A stretch of 64,000 nt of DNA from assembly GCF_019656655.1 (NCBI RefSeq), contig NZ_BPMV01000001.1, positions 2,914,001-2,978,000 of the forward strand, in the 5' to 3' direction. Shown in pieces: positions 10,493 through 20,550 of this stretch (the stretch's first letter is position 1; the number at the start of each line of letters is the position of its first letter). The notes under the pieces were generated by a model. It searched no databases and had not been told where the DNA came from. It worked only from the letters and a program-made list of their open reading frames with translations. The translations under genes were made by a program, and so were the position numbers. This DNA is from Tsukamurella sp. TY48. GTDB lineage: Bacteria; Actinomycetota; Actinomycetes; Mycobacteriales; Mycobacteriaceae.

Positions 10493-11401
10493 TCAGCCCA
10501 CCGGCGGCGCACTCTCCGCGAGCGCCCGGGCGAGCACCGATTCGGGTTCCCCGCCGTGCCGCACCAGCACCACGCGCGCCGCCAGTTCGGCGCGGTCACC
10601 GAGCGCGGCGGGCGGACCGTCGAGCTCCACGACGCGGGTGCCCGACGGTGCCCGGTAGGTCGCGAGCCGGGCCCGCGGGACGATCGTGGCCCACCGTCCC
10701 GCTCCGACCATGGCGAGCAGGGTGGCGACCGAATCCGATTCGAGGCGCGGCGCGAACCGTGCACCGTGCGCCTGCGCCACCTCGTCGATCAGGTCGCGTC
10801 CGCGCATCCCCTTGTGCAGCAGGCACATCGGAAGCTGCGCCGCATCGGTCCAGGAGACGGTGCCCTCGCCCTCGGGAAGGAGATCCTCGCGCGCCACGAG
10901 CACGTGCCGGTCGGTGTAGAGCGGCGTCACGGTGAGTCCGTCGAGATCGGTGCCGTCGGAGTACACGATGCCCGCATCCAGTTCGTACCGGCGGATCCGC
11001 TCGACCACCTCGGACGAGCGCAGTCCGGCCCGGATCCGCACGCGCACCAGCGGATGCGCGGAGCAGAACGGATCGGTCAGCAGGGCGACCGCGGTGGCCG
11101 CGGCGGGGATCACACCGAGGTCGAGCTCACCGGTGAGCCCGGTGCGGAGCGCGGTGACCTCGTGTTCGAGGGCGTCGCGGTCGGCCAGGATGCGCCGGGC
11201 CCACGGAACCAGTCGCTGGCCCTCGGGGGTCAGGCCCTCGAAGGAGGAGCCGCGCACCACGAGCGGCACGTCGAGCTCGCGCTCCAGCTTGCGGATGGCC
11301 TCGGAGAGCGCCGGCTGCGATACGTAGCAGGCGCTGGCCGCCCGGGCGAAGTGCCGCTCCCGGGCCAGGGCGACGAAGTACTCGAGCTGGCGGAACAGCA
11401 C
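10493..11401 (-). CDS. LysR-family transcriptional regulator
   Basis: The 302-residue protein has an N-terminal winged HTH (about 1-60, LRQLEYFVALARERHFARAA-like pattern with SQPALSEAIRKLERELDVPL) and a periplasmic-binding-like effector domain (about 90-295). It lies 134 bases upstream of fdh in the same direction, unlike the usual divergent LysR layout, so it probably controls formate metabolism by acting on the gap between them. The effector is unknown. The stop of arsC is 7 bases upstream of its start, so it may also be read through from the arsC-prs side. Confidence 0.88.
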   Translation of the reverse strand: MLFRQLEYFVALARERHFARAASACYVSQPALSEAIRKLERELDVPLVVRGSSFEGLTPEGQRLVPWARRILADRDALEHEVTALRTGLTGELDLGVIPAAATAVALLTDPFCSAHPLVRVRIRAGLRSSEVVERIRRYELDAGIVYSDGTDLDGLTVTPLYTDRHVLVAREDLLPEGEGTVSWTDAAQLPMCLLHKGMRGRDLIDEVAQAHGARFAPRLESDSVATLLAMVGAGRWATIVPRARLATYRAPSGTRVVELDGPPAALGDRAELAARVVLVRHGGEPESVLARALAESAPPVG

Positions 11402-11407
11402 CGCGCG

Positions 11408-11752
11408 CTACAGGATCTCGTCGATGGCCTCGGTGGGGCGCGCCATTCGGGTGCCCTTGGCGGTCACCACGAAGGGCCGCTCGATGAGCTTGGGATGGGC
11501 GACCATCGCGTCCAGCAGCTGGTCGTCGGTGGCGTCCGCGAGGCCCAGCTCCTTGTACTCGGCCTCGCGGGTGCGCACCGCCTGCCGCACGGTGAGCCCG
11601 GCGTCCTTGATGAGCGTGCGCAGCTGCGCCTTCGAGGGCACCTGGTCGAGGTACTTCACCACCGTCACCGTGGCCCCCGCCTCCTCCAGCCGCGCGAGCG
11701 CCTGGCGGGACTTGGTGCAGCGGGGGTTGTGGTAGATCGTCGCCTCGGACAT
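11408..11752 (-). CDS. arsC: ArsC-family reductase (arsenate reductase-like)
   Basis: The 114-residue protein has the thioredoxin/glutaredoxin-like ArsC start TIYHNPRCTKSRQALARL, with the single N-terminal catalytic Cys used by glutaredoxin-linked arsenate reductases, and the C-terminal FVVTAKGTRMARPTEAI segment typical of the family. It would reduce arsenate to arsenite with a thiol partner (mycothiol or glutaredoxin-like). There is no ars transporter or ArsR nearby, so a stand-alone role or a Spx-like regulatory role is possible. It follows prs on the same strand after 21 bases. Confidence 0.85.
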   Translation of the reverse strand: MSEATIYHNPRCTKSRQALARLEEAGATVTVVKYLDQVPSKAQLRTLIKDAGLTVRQAVRTREAEYKELGLADATDDQLLDAMVAHPKLIERPFVVTAKGTRMARPTEAIDEIL

Positions 11753-11773
11753 CGATGCCCCTCCGGTGAGCTG

Positions 11774-12751
11774 TTAGGCGTTGCCGTTGAACAGGCTGGT
11801 CACGGAACCGTTCTCGAAGACCTCGCGGATGGTGCGGGCCAGCAGGGGAGCGATCGGCAGCACGGTGAGCGTGTCGAAGTGCTTCTCCGGCGGGATCGGC
11901 AGCGTGTTGGTGGCGATCACCTCGCGCGCACCGCAGTTCGCGAGCCGCTCGGTGGCCGGCTCGGAGAAGACGCCGTGCGTGGTCGCGATGATCACGTCCT
12001 TGGCGCCGGCCTCCTTGAGCACGCCCACGGCACCGGCGATGGTGCCGCCGGTGTCGATCATGTCGTCGATCAGCACGCAGGTGCGGCCGGCCACGTCACC
12101 CACGACGCGGTTGCTCTTCACCTGGTTGGCGACGTTGGGGTCGCGGGTCTTGTGCACGAAGGCCAGGGGCGCACCGTCGAGGGCGTCGGCCCACTTCTCG
12201 CCCACCTTGACGCGGCCGGCGTCGGGGGAGACGACCACCATGTTGTCGGTGCCGTAGTGCTCGCGCACGTAGTCGGCCAGCATGGTCTGCGCGTGCATGT
12301 GATCGACCGGGCCGTCGAAGAAGCCCTGGATCTGGTCGGTGTGCAGGTCGACCGTGATGATCCGGTCGGCGCCCGCGGTCTTGAACAGGTCGGCCATCAG
12401 GCGCGCCGAGATCGGCTCGCGGCCGCGGTGCTTCTTGTCCTGCCGGGCGTAGGGGTAGAACGGGAGGATCGCGGTGATCCGCTTCGCCGATCCGCGCTTG
12501 AGCGCGTCGATCATGATCAGCGTCTCCATGATCCACTGATTGACCGGGTACGGGGCGCTCTGCAGCACGAACGCGTCGCTGCCGCGCACGGACTCCTCGA
12601 ACCGGACGAAGATCTCGCCGTTGGCGAAATCGCGTGCCGTCTGCGGGGTGACCTCGACGCCGAGCTCGTCGGCGACCTGCTGCGCCAGCTCGGGGTGGGC
12701 ACGACCCGAGAACAGCATCAGGTTCTTCTGGTTATCGATCCAGTTGTTCAC
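11774..12751 (-). CDS. prs: Ribose-phosphate pyrophosphokinase (PRPP synthetase)
   Basis: The 325-residue enzyme makes 5-phosphoribosyl-1-diphosphate from ribose 5-phosphate and ATP for nucleotide, His, Trp and arabinan precursor synthesis. It shows [20 protein letters not shown], the ATP-flag region [12 protein letters not shown]-like segment, [20 protein letters not shown], the divalent-metal [16 protein letters not shown], and the PRPP loop [13 protein letters not shown]. The start codon overlaps the glmU stop by 4 bases (12748-12751), which ties PRPP and UDP-GlcNAc supply in one transcript as in mycobacteria. Confidence 0.97.
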   Translation of the reverse strand: MNNWIDNQKNLMLFSGRAHPELAQQVADELGVEVTPQTARDFANGEIFVRFEESVRGSDAFVLQSAPYPVNQWIMETLIMIDALKRGSAKRITAILPFYPYARQDKKHRGREPISARLMADLFKTAGADRIITVDLHTDQIQGFFDGPVDHMHAQTMLADYVREHYGTDNMVVVSPDAGRVKVGEKWADALDGAPLAFVHKTRDPNVANQVKSNRVVGDVAGRTCVLIDDMIDTGGTIAGAVGVLKEAGAKDVIIATTHGVFSEPATERLANCGAREVIATNTLPIPPEKHFDTLTVLPIAPLLARTIREVFENGSVTSLFNGNA

Positions 12752-14199
12752 TGCTCGTCAATCCTCGCGATAGCCTTCTGGGCCGCCTCGGCCGAGCTCG
12801 TGCCCGGGCGCTTCCGCAGTACCCATTCCTCGATGTTCCGCTGATCCGCGCCGGAGACCGCCAGGGCTCCGGGCGGCACGTCGCGCTTGATCACGGTACC
12901 CGCTCCGCTGTAGGCGCCGTCGCCCACCTCGACCGGCGCGATGAGCATCGTGTCGGATCCGATGCGCACGTGGTCGCCGATCACCGTTCGGTGCTTGTTC
13001 ACCCCGTCGTAATTCACGGTGACCACGGCGCAGCCGATGTTGCTGCCCTCGCCGATGGTGGCGTCGCCGATGTAGCTCAGGTGCGGCACCTTACTACCGG
13101 CTCCGATCTGCGCGTTCTTGGTCTCGGCGAAGGCGCCGATCTTGCCCTTGGCGCCCAGTTCGGTGTTCGGCCGGAGGTAGCTGAACGGCCCGACGGTGGC
13201 GTTCGGGCCGATCGACGAGGCGTGCACCTCGGAGCGCAGCACGGTGGCGCCGGTGGCGACGGAGGCGTCGACGAGAGTGGTGTCCGGGCCGATCACCACG
13301 TCCTCCGCGATCACGGTGCGGCCGCGGAGGTGGGTGCCGGGTTCGAGGGTCACATCGCTGGCGATGGTCACGTCGACGTCGATGTAGGTGTTCGCCGGGT
13401 CGACCACCGTGACGCCGTTTAGCTGATGCCCCGCGATGATCCGGCGGTTCATCTCGCGGGCGAGCTGGGAGAGCTGGATGCGGTCGTTGCAGCCGGCCAC
13501 CAGCATGTCGTCGTCCACGTGGTCGCCGCGCACCAGCAGGCCCGCGGCGCGGGCGATCCCGATCACGTCGGTGAGGTACAGCTCGCCCTGCACGTTGTCG
13601 GGGCGCAGCTGCGCCAGCGCGGAGACCAGCTGCGCGTGGTCGAAGGCGTACACGCCGGAGTTGATCTCGGTGATCGCGAGCTGCTCGGGCGTCGCGTCCT
13701 TCTGCTCGACGATCTGGGTGACCTGCCCGTCCTGCGTGCGCAGCACCCGTCCGTAGCCGGTGGGGTCGTCGACGGCGGTGGTCAGCACCGTGACCGCCGC
13801 GCCGTCCCCGGAGGTGTGGGTGGCCAGCAGATCGGTCAGGGTGGCCGTGTCGAGGAGCGGCACGTCGGCGGCGGTGACCACCACGGTGCCCGCGAAGTCG
13901 GCGGGCAGCACCGACAGGCCCGCCTGGACGGCGTCACCGGTGCCGCGCTGTTGCTCCTGGACGGCGACCAGGATCTCGTGGTCCAGCTCCGAGGCGGTGC
14001 CGAGGGCGGCCTCGGAGACCCGCTCGCGGTCGTGGCCCACGACCACCACGAGGTGGTCCGGGCTGGTGCCGGCGGCGGCGTGCAGTGCGTGGCCGAGCAG
14101 CGTGCGCCCCGCGATGCGGTGCAGCACCTTCGGGGTCTTCGAGCGCATCCGCGTGCCCGCGCCCGCGGCGAGGATCACCACCGCCGTGCCGTTGCTCAT
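12748..14199 (-). CDS. glmU: Bifunctional N-acetylglucosamine-1-phosphate uridylyltransferase / glucosamine-1-phosphate acetyltransferase
   Basis: The 483-residue enzyme makes UDP-GlcNAc for peptidoglycan. The N-terminal uridylyltransferase domain (about 1-230) begins with [20 protein letters not shown], whose Arg/Lys bind nucleotide. The C-terminal left-handed beta-helix acetyltransferase domain (about 250-460) shows hexapeptide repeats and [19 protein letters not shown]. Order glmU-prs matches Rv1018c-Rv1017c. ATG at 14199. Upstream is a 120-base divergent gap with tRNA-Gln. Confidence 0.97.
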   Translation of the reverse strand: MSNGTAVVILAAGAGTRMRSKTPKVLHRIAGRTLLGHALHAAAGTSPDHLVVVVGHDRERVSEAALGTASELDHEILVAVQEQQRGTGDAVQAGLSVLPADFAGTVVVTAADVPLLDTATLTDLLATHTSGDGAAVTVLTTAVDDPTGYGRVLRTQDGQVTQIVEQKDATPEQLAITEINSGVYAFDHAQLVSALAQLRPDNVQGELYLTDVIGIARAAGLLVRGDHVDDDMLVAGCNDRIQLSQLAREMNRRIIAGHQLNGVTVVDPANTYIDVDVTIASDVTLEPGTHLRGRTVIAEDVVIGPDTTLVDASVATGATVLRSEVHASSIGPNATVGPFSYLRPNTELGAKGKIGAFAETKNAQIGAGSKVPHLSYIGDATIGEGSNIGCAVVTVNYDGVNKHRTVIGDHVRIGSDTMLIAPVEVGDGAYSGAGTVIKRDVPPGALAVSGADQRNIEEWVLRKRPGTSSAEAAQKAIARIDEQ

Positions 14200-14320
14200 C
14201 GGGTGGCTCCTCGTGGTTCGGTGCAGGTCGTCATCGGCCGCAATCCTACGAGAACACCGTGCCGGCCCGTCCGTGGCACAATGCTTGGCGGTGGTCGCGC
14301 GCGTGTCGCGGGACCGGCGG

Positions 14321-14392
14321 TCTCCCGTGGTGTAATCGGCAACACTTCTGATTTTGGTTCAGACATTTCAGGTTCGAGTCCTGGCGGGAGAG
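14321..14392 (+). tRNA. tRNA-Gln (anticodon TTG)
   Basis: The 72-base sequence folds as a full cloverleaf. Acceptor TCTCCCG (14321-14327) pairs with CGGGAGA, followed by discriminator G. The D arm is GTGT/ACAC, the anticodon stem is TCTGA/TCAGA with loop TTTTGGT (anticodon TTG), and the T loop is TTCGAGT. CCA is not encoded. It lies between glmU and a low-GC orphan gene. Confidence 0.95.
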
Positions 14393-14481
14393 CTCCAGCG
14401 GCGTCTTTTCACACCTCAGTGGAATTGCAATTCTCGTCCTCGTGTTGCGACATCCGAAACATCCTGCATAACGTAATGTGC

Positions 14482-14832
14482 ATGTCAGAGCCTGCACTAC
14501 CCGACCAGGACCATTCCGCCCGCGAGGAATCGCTCCGGAATCGCAATGATCTCCGGAATCTGCTCAATCAACTCGGGCAGAACGCTGCGAACAGCGGGGA
14601 CCCGGAGGGGCATTACCGCCGTGCCCTCGGCTCATTGCTCTACGATGTGGCCGCCGATCTGTACATTCACGCCGAGAAGTTGGGAATGACTCCGGGCGAA
14701 TTGCAGGGCGTGATCACCGATGCGAATGCCGATCTGGTCGCCGCCGGGAACGCCGCGGAAACCGCCCGCGCTCTCGAATTCCGGCTGGCCAGTGGCGATC
14801 GATCCGATCAGTTGGGCTCTTCCCAGTCGTAG
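14482..14832 (+). CDS. Orphan protein of lower GC content downstream of tRNA-Gln (116 aa)
   Basis: The frame codes for 116 residues from ATG at 14482 (another in-frame ATG is at 14476). The sequence is polar and helical-looking, with LRNLLNQLGQNAANSG, YRRALGSLLYDVAADLYIHA and LGMTPGELQGVITDANADL. I do not recognise a family. Base and codon use are clearly less GC-rich than its neighbours (many AAT, ATC, CTG-poor runs), and it follows a tRNA gene, so acquisition by transfer is possible. Its last 25 bases overlap the convergent secreted-protein gene on the other strand. No clear ribosome site was seen. Confidence 0.5.
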   Translation: MSEPALPDQDHSAREESLRNRNDLRNLLNQLGQNAANSGDPEGHYRRALGSLLYDVAADLYIHAEKLGMTPGELQGVITDANADLVAAGNAAETARALEFRLASGDRSDQLGSSQS

Positions 14833-15020
14833 CCGGTACCCACATCGGTACCGACGCACTCCAGGGTGTCGCCGGACGCGGTGGTGATCCGCTGCCCCTC
14901 CTGCGTGGCGGAGCACGAGTCGTACATCTGCGGCGTATCGGCGGAGGCGACGGCGGGAACGGCGAGGCCGGTGAGGACGAGCATGCCGGCGGTGGCGAGG
15001 GCTTTGGCTGTGATGTTCAT
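14808..15020 (-). CDS. Small secreted protein of unknown function (70 aa)
   Basis: The N-terminus MNITAKALATAGMLVLTGLA, followed by VPAVASADT, is a classic Sec signal peptide with an AxA-type cleavage site (VASA-DT) near residue 27. The mature part of about 43 residues has two Cys (DSCSATQE and LECVGTD) that could form a disulfide after export. No family is recognised. It lies after the lpqU-like gene on the same strand (64 bases apart) and overlaps the 3' end of the convergent orphan. Confidence 0.65.
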   Translation of the reverse strand: MNITAKALATAGMLVLTGLAVPAVASADTPQMYDSCSATQEGQRITTASGDTLECVGTDVGTGYDWEEPN

Positions 15021-15084
15021 GCTCCCGAGCCTGCGCCGCGAAGCTGGGAGCGCGGTGTCAGCGCGGTGCCGATCGGCTGGCAGT

Positions 15085-15813
15085 TCAGGGCTGGACGTTC
15101 ACCGAGTACGCCGAGGCGGCATCGCGCACGTCCAGCAGGTACTTGCGCGACTGGTTGTAGACCATCACGCCCTTCTCCCAGCCGCGGGCGGTGGTCAGAT
15201 CGCCGCCGGAGACGCACAGGTACCGGGCCGCGGTGAGCGCCGCATCGTCGATGTTGTCCGGATCGGCCTTGCCGTCGCCGTTCGCGTCCACGCCGTAGCG
15301 CTGCCAGGTCTCGGGGATGAACTGGAAGGGGCCCATCGCGGCGTCGTACTTGGCGTTCGGCCGGTGCGGATCGGTGCCGGTGGCCAGGATCTCCTGATTG
15401 CCGTTGGTGCCGTCCAGCGGCACCCCGCGGATGGGCGGCGAGACCTTGCCGTTGGGCGCGATCGTGGCCCCGCGGAAGGTGCCGTGCTTGCTCTCGATGA
15501 AGGCGATCCCCGCGAGCGTGGTCCAGGCGATCCCGCACTGCGGCGTACGTTGCCGCATCGCCTCGGCGGCGTTGCCGTAGGCCTCGAGGGAGATCCGGGG
15601 GATGCCGGTGGCCACGCTGATCGGGGTGGCCCAATCGCGGAGCAGGTCGGCGGTGCGTCCGGGACCGTTGACGTTGATGTACGGCACGGGTACTCCGGGG
15701 CCGGGCGGGATGCCCTCGGGGATGTCGACGCGCTCACCGATCGTGCCGCAGGAGGCGAGCGCCGTCGCCGCGGCCGCGACGACGACGGCCGCGCGCACGC
15801 GGGTACTGATCAT
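15085..15813 (-). CDS. lpqU: Lytic transglycosylase lipoprotein (LpqU-like)
   Basis: The 242-residue protein has a lipoprotein signal peptide with lipobox LASC (Cys about 22). The mature domain has GIAWTTLAGIAFIESKHGTF with the catalytic Glu of lytic transglycosylases, then AAMGPFQFIPETWQRYGVDA and ADPDNIDDAALTAARYLC, typical of the soluble-lytic/MltB-like group found in mycobacteria (Rv1022 and relatives). It cleaves peptidoglycan glycan strands from the outer face of the membrane. It follows mazG (36 bases) in the same order as M. tuberculosis mfd-mazG-lpqU, supporting the name. Confidence 0.88.
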   Translation of the reverse strand: MISTRVRAAVVVAAAATALASCGTIGERVDIPEGIPPGPGVPVPYINVNGPGRTADLLRDWATPISVATGIPRISLEAYGNAAEAMRQRTPQCGIAWTTLAGIAFIESKHGTFRGATIAPNGKVSPPIRGVPLDGTNGNQEILATGTDPHRPNAKYDAAMGPFQFIPETWQRYGVDANGDGKADPDNIDDAALTAARYLCVSGGDLTTARGWEKGVMVYNQSRKYLLDVRDAASAYSVNVQP

Positions 15814-15848
15814 GGTGTGGTCGAGCTTCCTTTTGTCCGATTACCGGA

Positions 15849-16814
15849 TCAACGTGCGACGGTGCCCTCGGGGTTCCCGGCCGCCACGTTGTCCCAGGCG
15901 AAGGCCCACGAGTCTACCTCGCCGGAGGCGATGAGGGCCTCGGCTGCGCGCACCCGGTCGAGGAAGGCGAGCAGCGTGCCGCGGTACTCCAGTTCCGCGG
16001 AGTGATCCTCCGCGGTCGGGTCGACGGTGACGGTGCGCACCTCGTCCGGCACGAGCTCGGCGGGGAACCCGGCGGTGCGCAGCCGCTCGAAGACCTTCCC
16101 GGCGAGCGCGAGCGCGGGCTGTGCCAGCGAGATGGAGTCGAGCACCGAGGCCTCGCCCCGGGCCTGCTTCTCCAGGCGCTTCTGCCGCTCCCAGTTCTGC
16201 GCCTGCGTGGCCACGTCGACCTCGGAGCCCTCCGCGAGGTGCGGGGTGCGGCGGCGGACCTTCGCGGTGAGCGTGCGGGCGATGTCGTCGATCCCGAAGG
16301 GCTCGTGCTCGGCCTCCTCGGCGATCCGCGCGTGGAAGATCACCTGCAGCAGCAGGTCGCCGAGCTCGCTGCGCAGCTCCGCACGCTCGGCCTCGCCCGC
16401 CGCGGGGGCATCGAGCGCGCCCACCGCATCGGCCAGTTCGTAGGTCTCCTCGACCAGGTAGCGCAGCAGGCTCGCATGGGTCTGCTCCGACTCCCACGGC
16501 CCCGCGGTGCGCAGGGTGTCGATGAGGGCGACGGCGTCGAGCACGTCGAGCCCGGCGGGCCGGCGTCCGGCGATCACCTCGGCACCGTCGGCGCGGAGGG
16601 CGGCGACGGCGGGGTGATCCGGATCGGACGAGACCAGCACGGCGCCCGCGGGGACGGTCCCGTCGAGCACGGGCCGCGCGCCCGGCAGGTTCCAGGCCAC
16701 CCGGACGGGCAGTTCCTCGGTGTAGAACACCGGGCCGTCGCTCAGCCGGGTGACCGCCTCGATCGGGACGTATCCGGGCAGGGCCGGATCGAGGAGGACG
16801 ACGGTGCCGCTCAC
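15849..16814 (-). CDS. mazG: MazG nucleoside triphosphate pyrophosphohydrolase
   Basis: The product is 321 residues from GTG at 16814, which overlaps the mfd stop by 4 bases. An N-terminal region (about 1-95) of unknown role precedes the MazG domain with [20 protein letters not shown], then [20 protein letters not shown], containing the E-x2-E...E-x2-D metal site. It hydrolyses non-canonical or excess NTPs and dNTPs, protecting against oxidised nucleotides. Its position between mfd and lpqU matches Rv1021. Confidence 0.9.
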   Translation of the reverse strand: MSGTVVLLDPALPGYVPIEAVTRLSDGPVFYTEELPVRVAWNLPGARPVLDGTVPAGAVLVSSDPDHPAVAALRADGAEVIAGRRPAGLDVLDAVALIDTLRTAGPWESEQTHASLLRYLVEETYELADAVGALDAPAAGEAERAELRSELGDLLLQVIFHARIAEEAEHEPFGIDDIARTLTAKVRRRTPHLAEGSEVDVATQAQNWERQKRLEKQARGEASVLDSISLAQPALALAGKVFERLRTAGFPAELVPDEVRTVTVDPTAEDHSAELEYRGTLLAFLDRVRAAEALIASGEVDSWAFAWDNVAAGNPEGTVAR

Positions 16815-19800
16815 GCGCTCGCCCCACTGGTCGCCGCGGTCGCGCGGGGCGGCTGGTCGAGCCGCCAGTAGCCGGCGCCCTTGCCGTCCATGGCGGCCAG
16901 GAAGTCCGCGACCACCTGGAGCAGTTCGATGTCGCGCACGCGCTCGCTGCCCACACCGCCGCCCGCCACGCGGGGGATCGGGAAGGTGACGGTGCGCGTG
17001 GTGGCCCGGTACGAGCCGCCCGGGTAGAGCCGCTTGAGTCGCAGCTGCTGCGAATCGCGCAGTTCCATCGGCGCCACTCGGAGATTGGTGCCGGCCACGC
17101 TGACCTCGGTGACCCCGGCCGCTCGGGCCAGGGAGCGCAGGCGCGCGATGGCGGCCAGCCGCTCCACCTCCACGGGCGGGGGGCCGTAGCGGTCGGTGAG
17201 CTCGGTGAGCACCTCGGCCACGGCGGTATCGTCGTGGGCCGCTGCGAGTTTGCGATAGGCCTCCAGACGGAGCCGGTCGCTGGTCACGTAGTCGGGCGGG
17301 ATGTGCGCGTCCACCGGCAGGTCGATGCGCACCTCCTTCTGCTCCTCCTCGATGGTGATCGGCTTCCCGTCGGCGGCGGCGCGGTACGCCTCCACCGCCT
17401 CGCCCACCAGGCGGACGTACAGGTCGAAGCCCACGCCGGCCACGTGACCGGACTGCTCGGCGCCGAGAACGTTGCCGGCGCCGCGGATCTCGAGGTCCTT
17501 CATGGCCACGGCCATGCCCGCGCCCAGGTCGTTGTTCTGGGCGATCGTGGACAGTCGGTCGTACGCGGTCTCCGTGAGCGGCTTCTCGGCCGGGTACAGG
17601 AAGTAGGCGTAGCCCCGCTCGCGCGAGCGCCCCACGCGGCCGCGCAGCTGGTGCAGCTGTGACAGGCCCAGGTTCTCGGCGCGCTCGACGATCAGTGTGT
17701 TCGCATTGGAGATGTCCAGGCCGGTCTCGACGATGGTGGTGCACACGAGCACGTCGAACTCGCGGTTCCAGAAGCCCTGCACGGTGCTCTCCAGGGCCTC
17801 CTCGCCCATCTGGCCGTGCGCCACCGCCACCCGGGCCTCGGGCACCAGATCACGGATCTGCTTGGCGGCCTTGTCGATCGAGCTGACGCGGTTGTGCACG
17901 TAGAAGACCTGACCGTCGCGCAGCAGCTCGCGGCGGATGGCGGCCGCGACCTGCTTCTCCGCGTACGGGCCCACGTAGGTGAGCACGGGATGGCGCTCCT
18001 CCGGCGGGGTGAGGATGGTGGACATCTCGCGGATACCGGCCATCGACATCTCCAGCGTGCGGGGGATCGGGGTGGCGCTCATGGTGAGCACGTCCACGTT
18101 GGTGCGCAGTGCCTTGATGTGCTCCTTGTGCTCCACGCCGAACCGCTGCTCCTCGTCGACCACCACCAGGCCGAGGTCCTTCCAGCGCACCCCGGTCTGC
18201 AGCAGCCGGTGGGTGCCCACCACCACGTCCACGCTGCCGTCGGCGAGGCCCTCCAGGACCTGCTGTGTCTCCTGCTTATCGGTGAAGCGGGACAGGCCCT
18301 TCACGGTGATGGGGAAGCCCTGCATGCGGTCCTCGAAGGTCTTCAGGTGCTGCTGGGCGAGCAGCGTGGTGGGCACGAGAACAGCCACCTGCTTGCCGTC
18401 CTGCACGGCCTTGAAGGCGGCACGCACGGCGATCTCGGTCTTGCCGTAGCCCACGTCGCCGATCACCACGCGGTCCATCGGGACCGCCTTCTCCATATCG
18501 GCCTTCACATCGCCGATCACCGTCATCTGGTCCACGGTCTCGGTGAACGGGAAGGCGTCCTCCATCTCGCGCTGCCACGGGGTGTCGGCGGCGAAGGCGT
18601 GGCCGGGCGCGGCGTTGCGGGCGGCGTACAGCTGGACCAGCTCGCCCGCGATCTCGCGGACGGCCTTGCGCGCCTTGCGCTTGGTGTTCTGCCAGTCGCT
18701 GCCGCCCATTTTGGACAGCGCGGGCATCTCGCCGCCCACGTAGCGCGAGAGCTGGTCGAGCGATTCCATCGGCACGAAGAGCTTGTCGCCCGGTTGGCCG
18801 CGTTTGCCGGGGGCGTATTCGATCACCAGGTACTCGCGGCGCGCGCCGGCCACGGTGCGCTCGATCATCTCGACGAACTTGCCGATGCCGTGTTCGTCGT
18901 GCACCACGAGGTCGCCTGCGGTCAGCGCGAGCGGGTCGACCTGGTTGCGCCGCTTGGCCGGAAGCCGTCGCCCGTCGCCCACGCCGGCCACCCGGTTACC
19001 GGTGAGATCGGGCTCGGCGAGCAGGACGAGGGTGCGCGAGGGCACGGTGACGCCGGTCTGCAGGCTGCCGCGCAGCACGCCGACGGTGCCGGGGCGCGGC
19101 TCATCGCCGGGCTCCAGTTCGGTGGCGGGGACCTCCGCATCGCGGAGGCGTTCGAGGATGCGGGCGCGGGTTCCCTGGCCCGCCACCACGATCACGCCGC
19201 TGCCTCCCGATGCCGCGTGGGCTCGCAGGCTGGCGAACAGCTTCTCCGCCTCGGCCTCCGAGCCGCGCGGTGCGGGTGCGTGCTCGATGTGCACGGTGAG
19301 GTGATCGTCGTCGTCCGTGTCCGGTCCCGCGGCGAGCGGGGAGATGGTCCACCACGGATGTCCCTGTGCGGAAACGGATTCGTGCACCTCGTCGAGGCTG
19401 CGGTAGGCGCTCGCGCCGAGGTCGATGCCGGTGGGGTCGAGCGGCGCCGTTGAACCGAGGGCGGCCGCGGTCCAGGACGCCTCCAGGAACTCCTGGCCGG
19501 TGCGTGCCAGATCCGCTGCGCGCGTGCGGATCTTCTCGGGATCGAGCAGCACGGTGTGCGTGCCCTGGGGGACCACATCGGTGAGCAGTTGCAGCTCGCC
19601 CGGAACCAAGGCCGGGATGAGTGCCTCCATGCCCTCCACCGGGATGCCCTGCGAGAGCTTCTCCAGCATCTCCACCAGCGCGGCATCGGATTCGTGCGCG
19701 GCCTTCAGGGTGGCCGCGCGGTCGCGGACCGCGGGGGTGAGCAGCAGCTCGCGGCAGGGGTAGACGTGCACGGTGCCGACTGCGACCTCGTGCTGGCTGC

Positions 19801-20473
19801 GTTGATCCGCCACCGAGAAGGCGCGGAGATCGGTCACCTCGTCGCCCCAGAACTCCACCCGCACGGGTAGATCGGTGGTGGTGGGGAAGATGTCGAGAAT
19901 GCCGCCGCGGACGGCGAATTCGCCGCGCTTGCCCACCATGTCCACGCGGGTGTAGGCGAGTTCGACGAGGGTCTCGATGAGCTGCTCGAAGTCGAATTCG
20001 GCGCCCTCGCGCAGCGTGACCGACGGTGCATCGCCCAGGCCCGGCGCCATGGGCTGCACGAGCGAGCGGACGGCGGCGACCACCGCGCGCAGCGGTTCGC
20101 CGTAGTCGGCATCGTCGGGCCGCGCGAGGCGGCGCAGCACCTGCAGCCGGCGGCCCACGGTGTCGGGGCCGGGGGACAGGCGCTCGTGCGGCAGTGTCTC
20201 CCAGCTGGGGAACTGGGTGACCGCGCCCGCGCCGAGCGATTCGCGCAGTTCGGCGGTGAGGTCGTCCGCCTCGCGTCCCGTCGCGGTGACCACCAGCACC
20301 GGCGCGCGCTGAGCCAGTGCCGCGATGAGGAAGGGGCGGGTGCCGTCGACCGCGGTCACGGTGAGCTCGGGGCGGCCGGCAGCGGCGGTGAAGGCGGCGA
20401 TATCGGGATCCGCGGCGACCGCCCTGGTCAGTCCGGAGAGTGCGGGAATCGTTGCGGGGGCGGTGTCAGACAC
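16811..20473 (-). CDS. mfd: Transcription-repair coupling factor
   Basis: The 1220-residue protein has the UvrB-homology N-terminus ([20 protein letters not shown]), an RNA-polymerase-interacting domain (about 500-570, [20 protein letters not shown]), Walker [19 protein letters not shown] near residue 670, DEEQRFG near 772, the translocase motifs and a C-terminal TRCF domain. Mfd removes RNA polymerase stalled at lesions and recruits UvrA. It starts with GTG at 20473, exactly 6 bases after a -10-like TAGACT, so a leaderless transcript is likely. Followed by mazG and lpqU. Confidence 0.97.
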   Translation of the reverse strand: MSDTAPATIPALSGLTRAVAADPDIAAFTAAAGRPELTVTAVDGTRPFLIAALAQRAPVLVVTATGREADDLTAELRESLGAGAVTQFPSWETLPHERLSPGPDTVGRRLQVLRRLARPDDADYGEPLRAVVAAVRSLVQPMAPGLGDAPSVTLREGAEFDFEQLIETLVELAYTRVDMVGKRGEFAVRGGILDIFPTTTDLPVRVEFWGDEVTDLRAFSVADQRSQHEVAVGTVHVYPCRELLLTPAVRDRAATLKAAHESDAALVEMLEKLSQGIPVEGMEALIPALVPGELQLLTDVVPQGTHTVLLDPEKIRTRAADLARTGQEFLEASWTAAALGSTAPLDPTGIDLGASAYRSLDEVHESVSAQGHPWWTISPLAAGPDTDDDDHLTVHIEHAPAPRGSEAEAEKLFASLRAHAASGGSGVIVVAGQGTRARILERLRDAEVPATELEPGDEPRPGTVGVLRGSLQTGVTVPSRTLVLLAEPDLTGNRVAGVGDGRRLPAKRRNQVDPLALTAGDLVVHDEHGIGKFVEMIERTVAGARREYLVIEYAPGKRGQPGDKLFVPMESLDQLSRYVGGEMPALSKMGGSDWQNTKRKARKAVREIAGELVQLYAARNAAPGHAFAADTPWQREMEDAFPFTETVDQMTVIGDVKADMEKAVPMDRVVIGDVGYGKTEIAVRAAFKAVQDGKQVAVLVPTTLLAQQHLKTFEDRMQGFPITVKGLSRFTDKQETQQVLEGLADGSVDVVVGTHRLLQTGVRWKDLGLVVVDEEQRFGVEHKEHIKALRTNVDVLTMSATPIPRTLEMSMAGIREMSTILTPPEERHPVLTYVGPYAEKQVAAAIRRELLRDGQVFYVHNRVSSIDKAAKQIRDLVPEARVAVAHGQMGEEALESTVQGFWNREFDVLVCTTIVETGLDISNANTLIVERAENLGLSQLHQLRGRVGRSRERGYAYFLYPAEKPLTETAYDRLSTIAQNNDLGAGMAVAMKDLEIRGAGNVLGAEQSGHVAGVGFDLYVRLVGEAVEAYRAAADGKPITIEEEQKEVRIDLPVDAHIPPDYVTSDRLRLEAYRKLAAAHDDTAVAEVLTELTDRYGPPPVEVERLAAIARLRSLARAAGVTEVSVAGTNLRVAPMELRDSQQLRLKRLYPGGSYRATTRTVTFPIPRVAGGGVGSERVRDIELLQVVADFLAAMDGKGAGYWRLDQPPRATAATSGASA

Positions 20474-20479
20474 CGAATC

Positions 20480-20485
20480 AGTCTA
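20480..20485 (-). promoter_or_regulatory. Putative -10 element of a leaderless mfd transcript
   Basis: The complement of 20480-20485 reads TAGACT (TAnnnT), followed by 6 bases and the mfd GTG at 20473. This predicts a transcript starting at the start codon. A -35 element is weak. Confidence 0.45.
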
Positions 20486-20515
20486 GGTGCCGGGGCTGAC
20501 AGGCAAAAACAACCC

Positions 20516-20544
20516 TTGACAGGTGACATACCCCACCTTAGGTT
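20516..20544 (+). promoter_or_regulatory. SigA-type promoter for a leaderless lipase transcript
   Basis: TTGACA (20516-20521) is a perfect -35, followed by a 17-base spacer and TAGGTT (20539-20544) as -10. The lipase GTG is 6 bases further at 20551, so transcription likely begins on the start codon. It is back to back with the mfd promoter. Confidence 0.65.
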
Positions 20545-20550
20545 CAGCAT

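Noticed and set aside
11408-11752. Arsenic resistance operon
   Set aside because: Only the ArsC-like gene is present; no ArsR, ArsB or Acr3 gene lies beside it.
14321-14392. tRNA-Gln as an integration site
   Set aside because: No integrase, no phage genes, and I could not find a repeat of the tRNA 3' end nearby.
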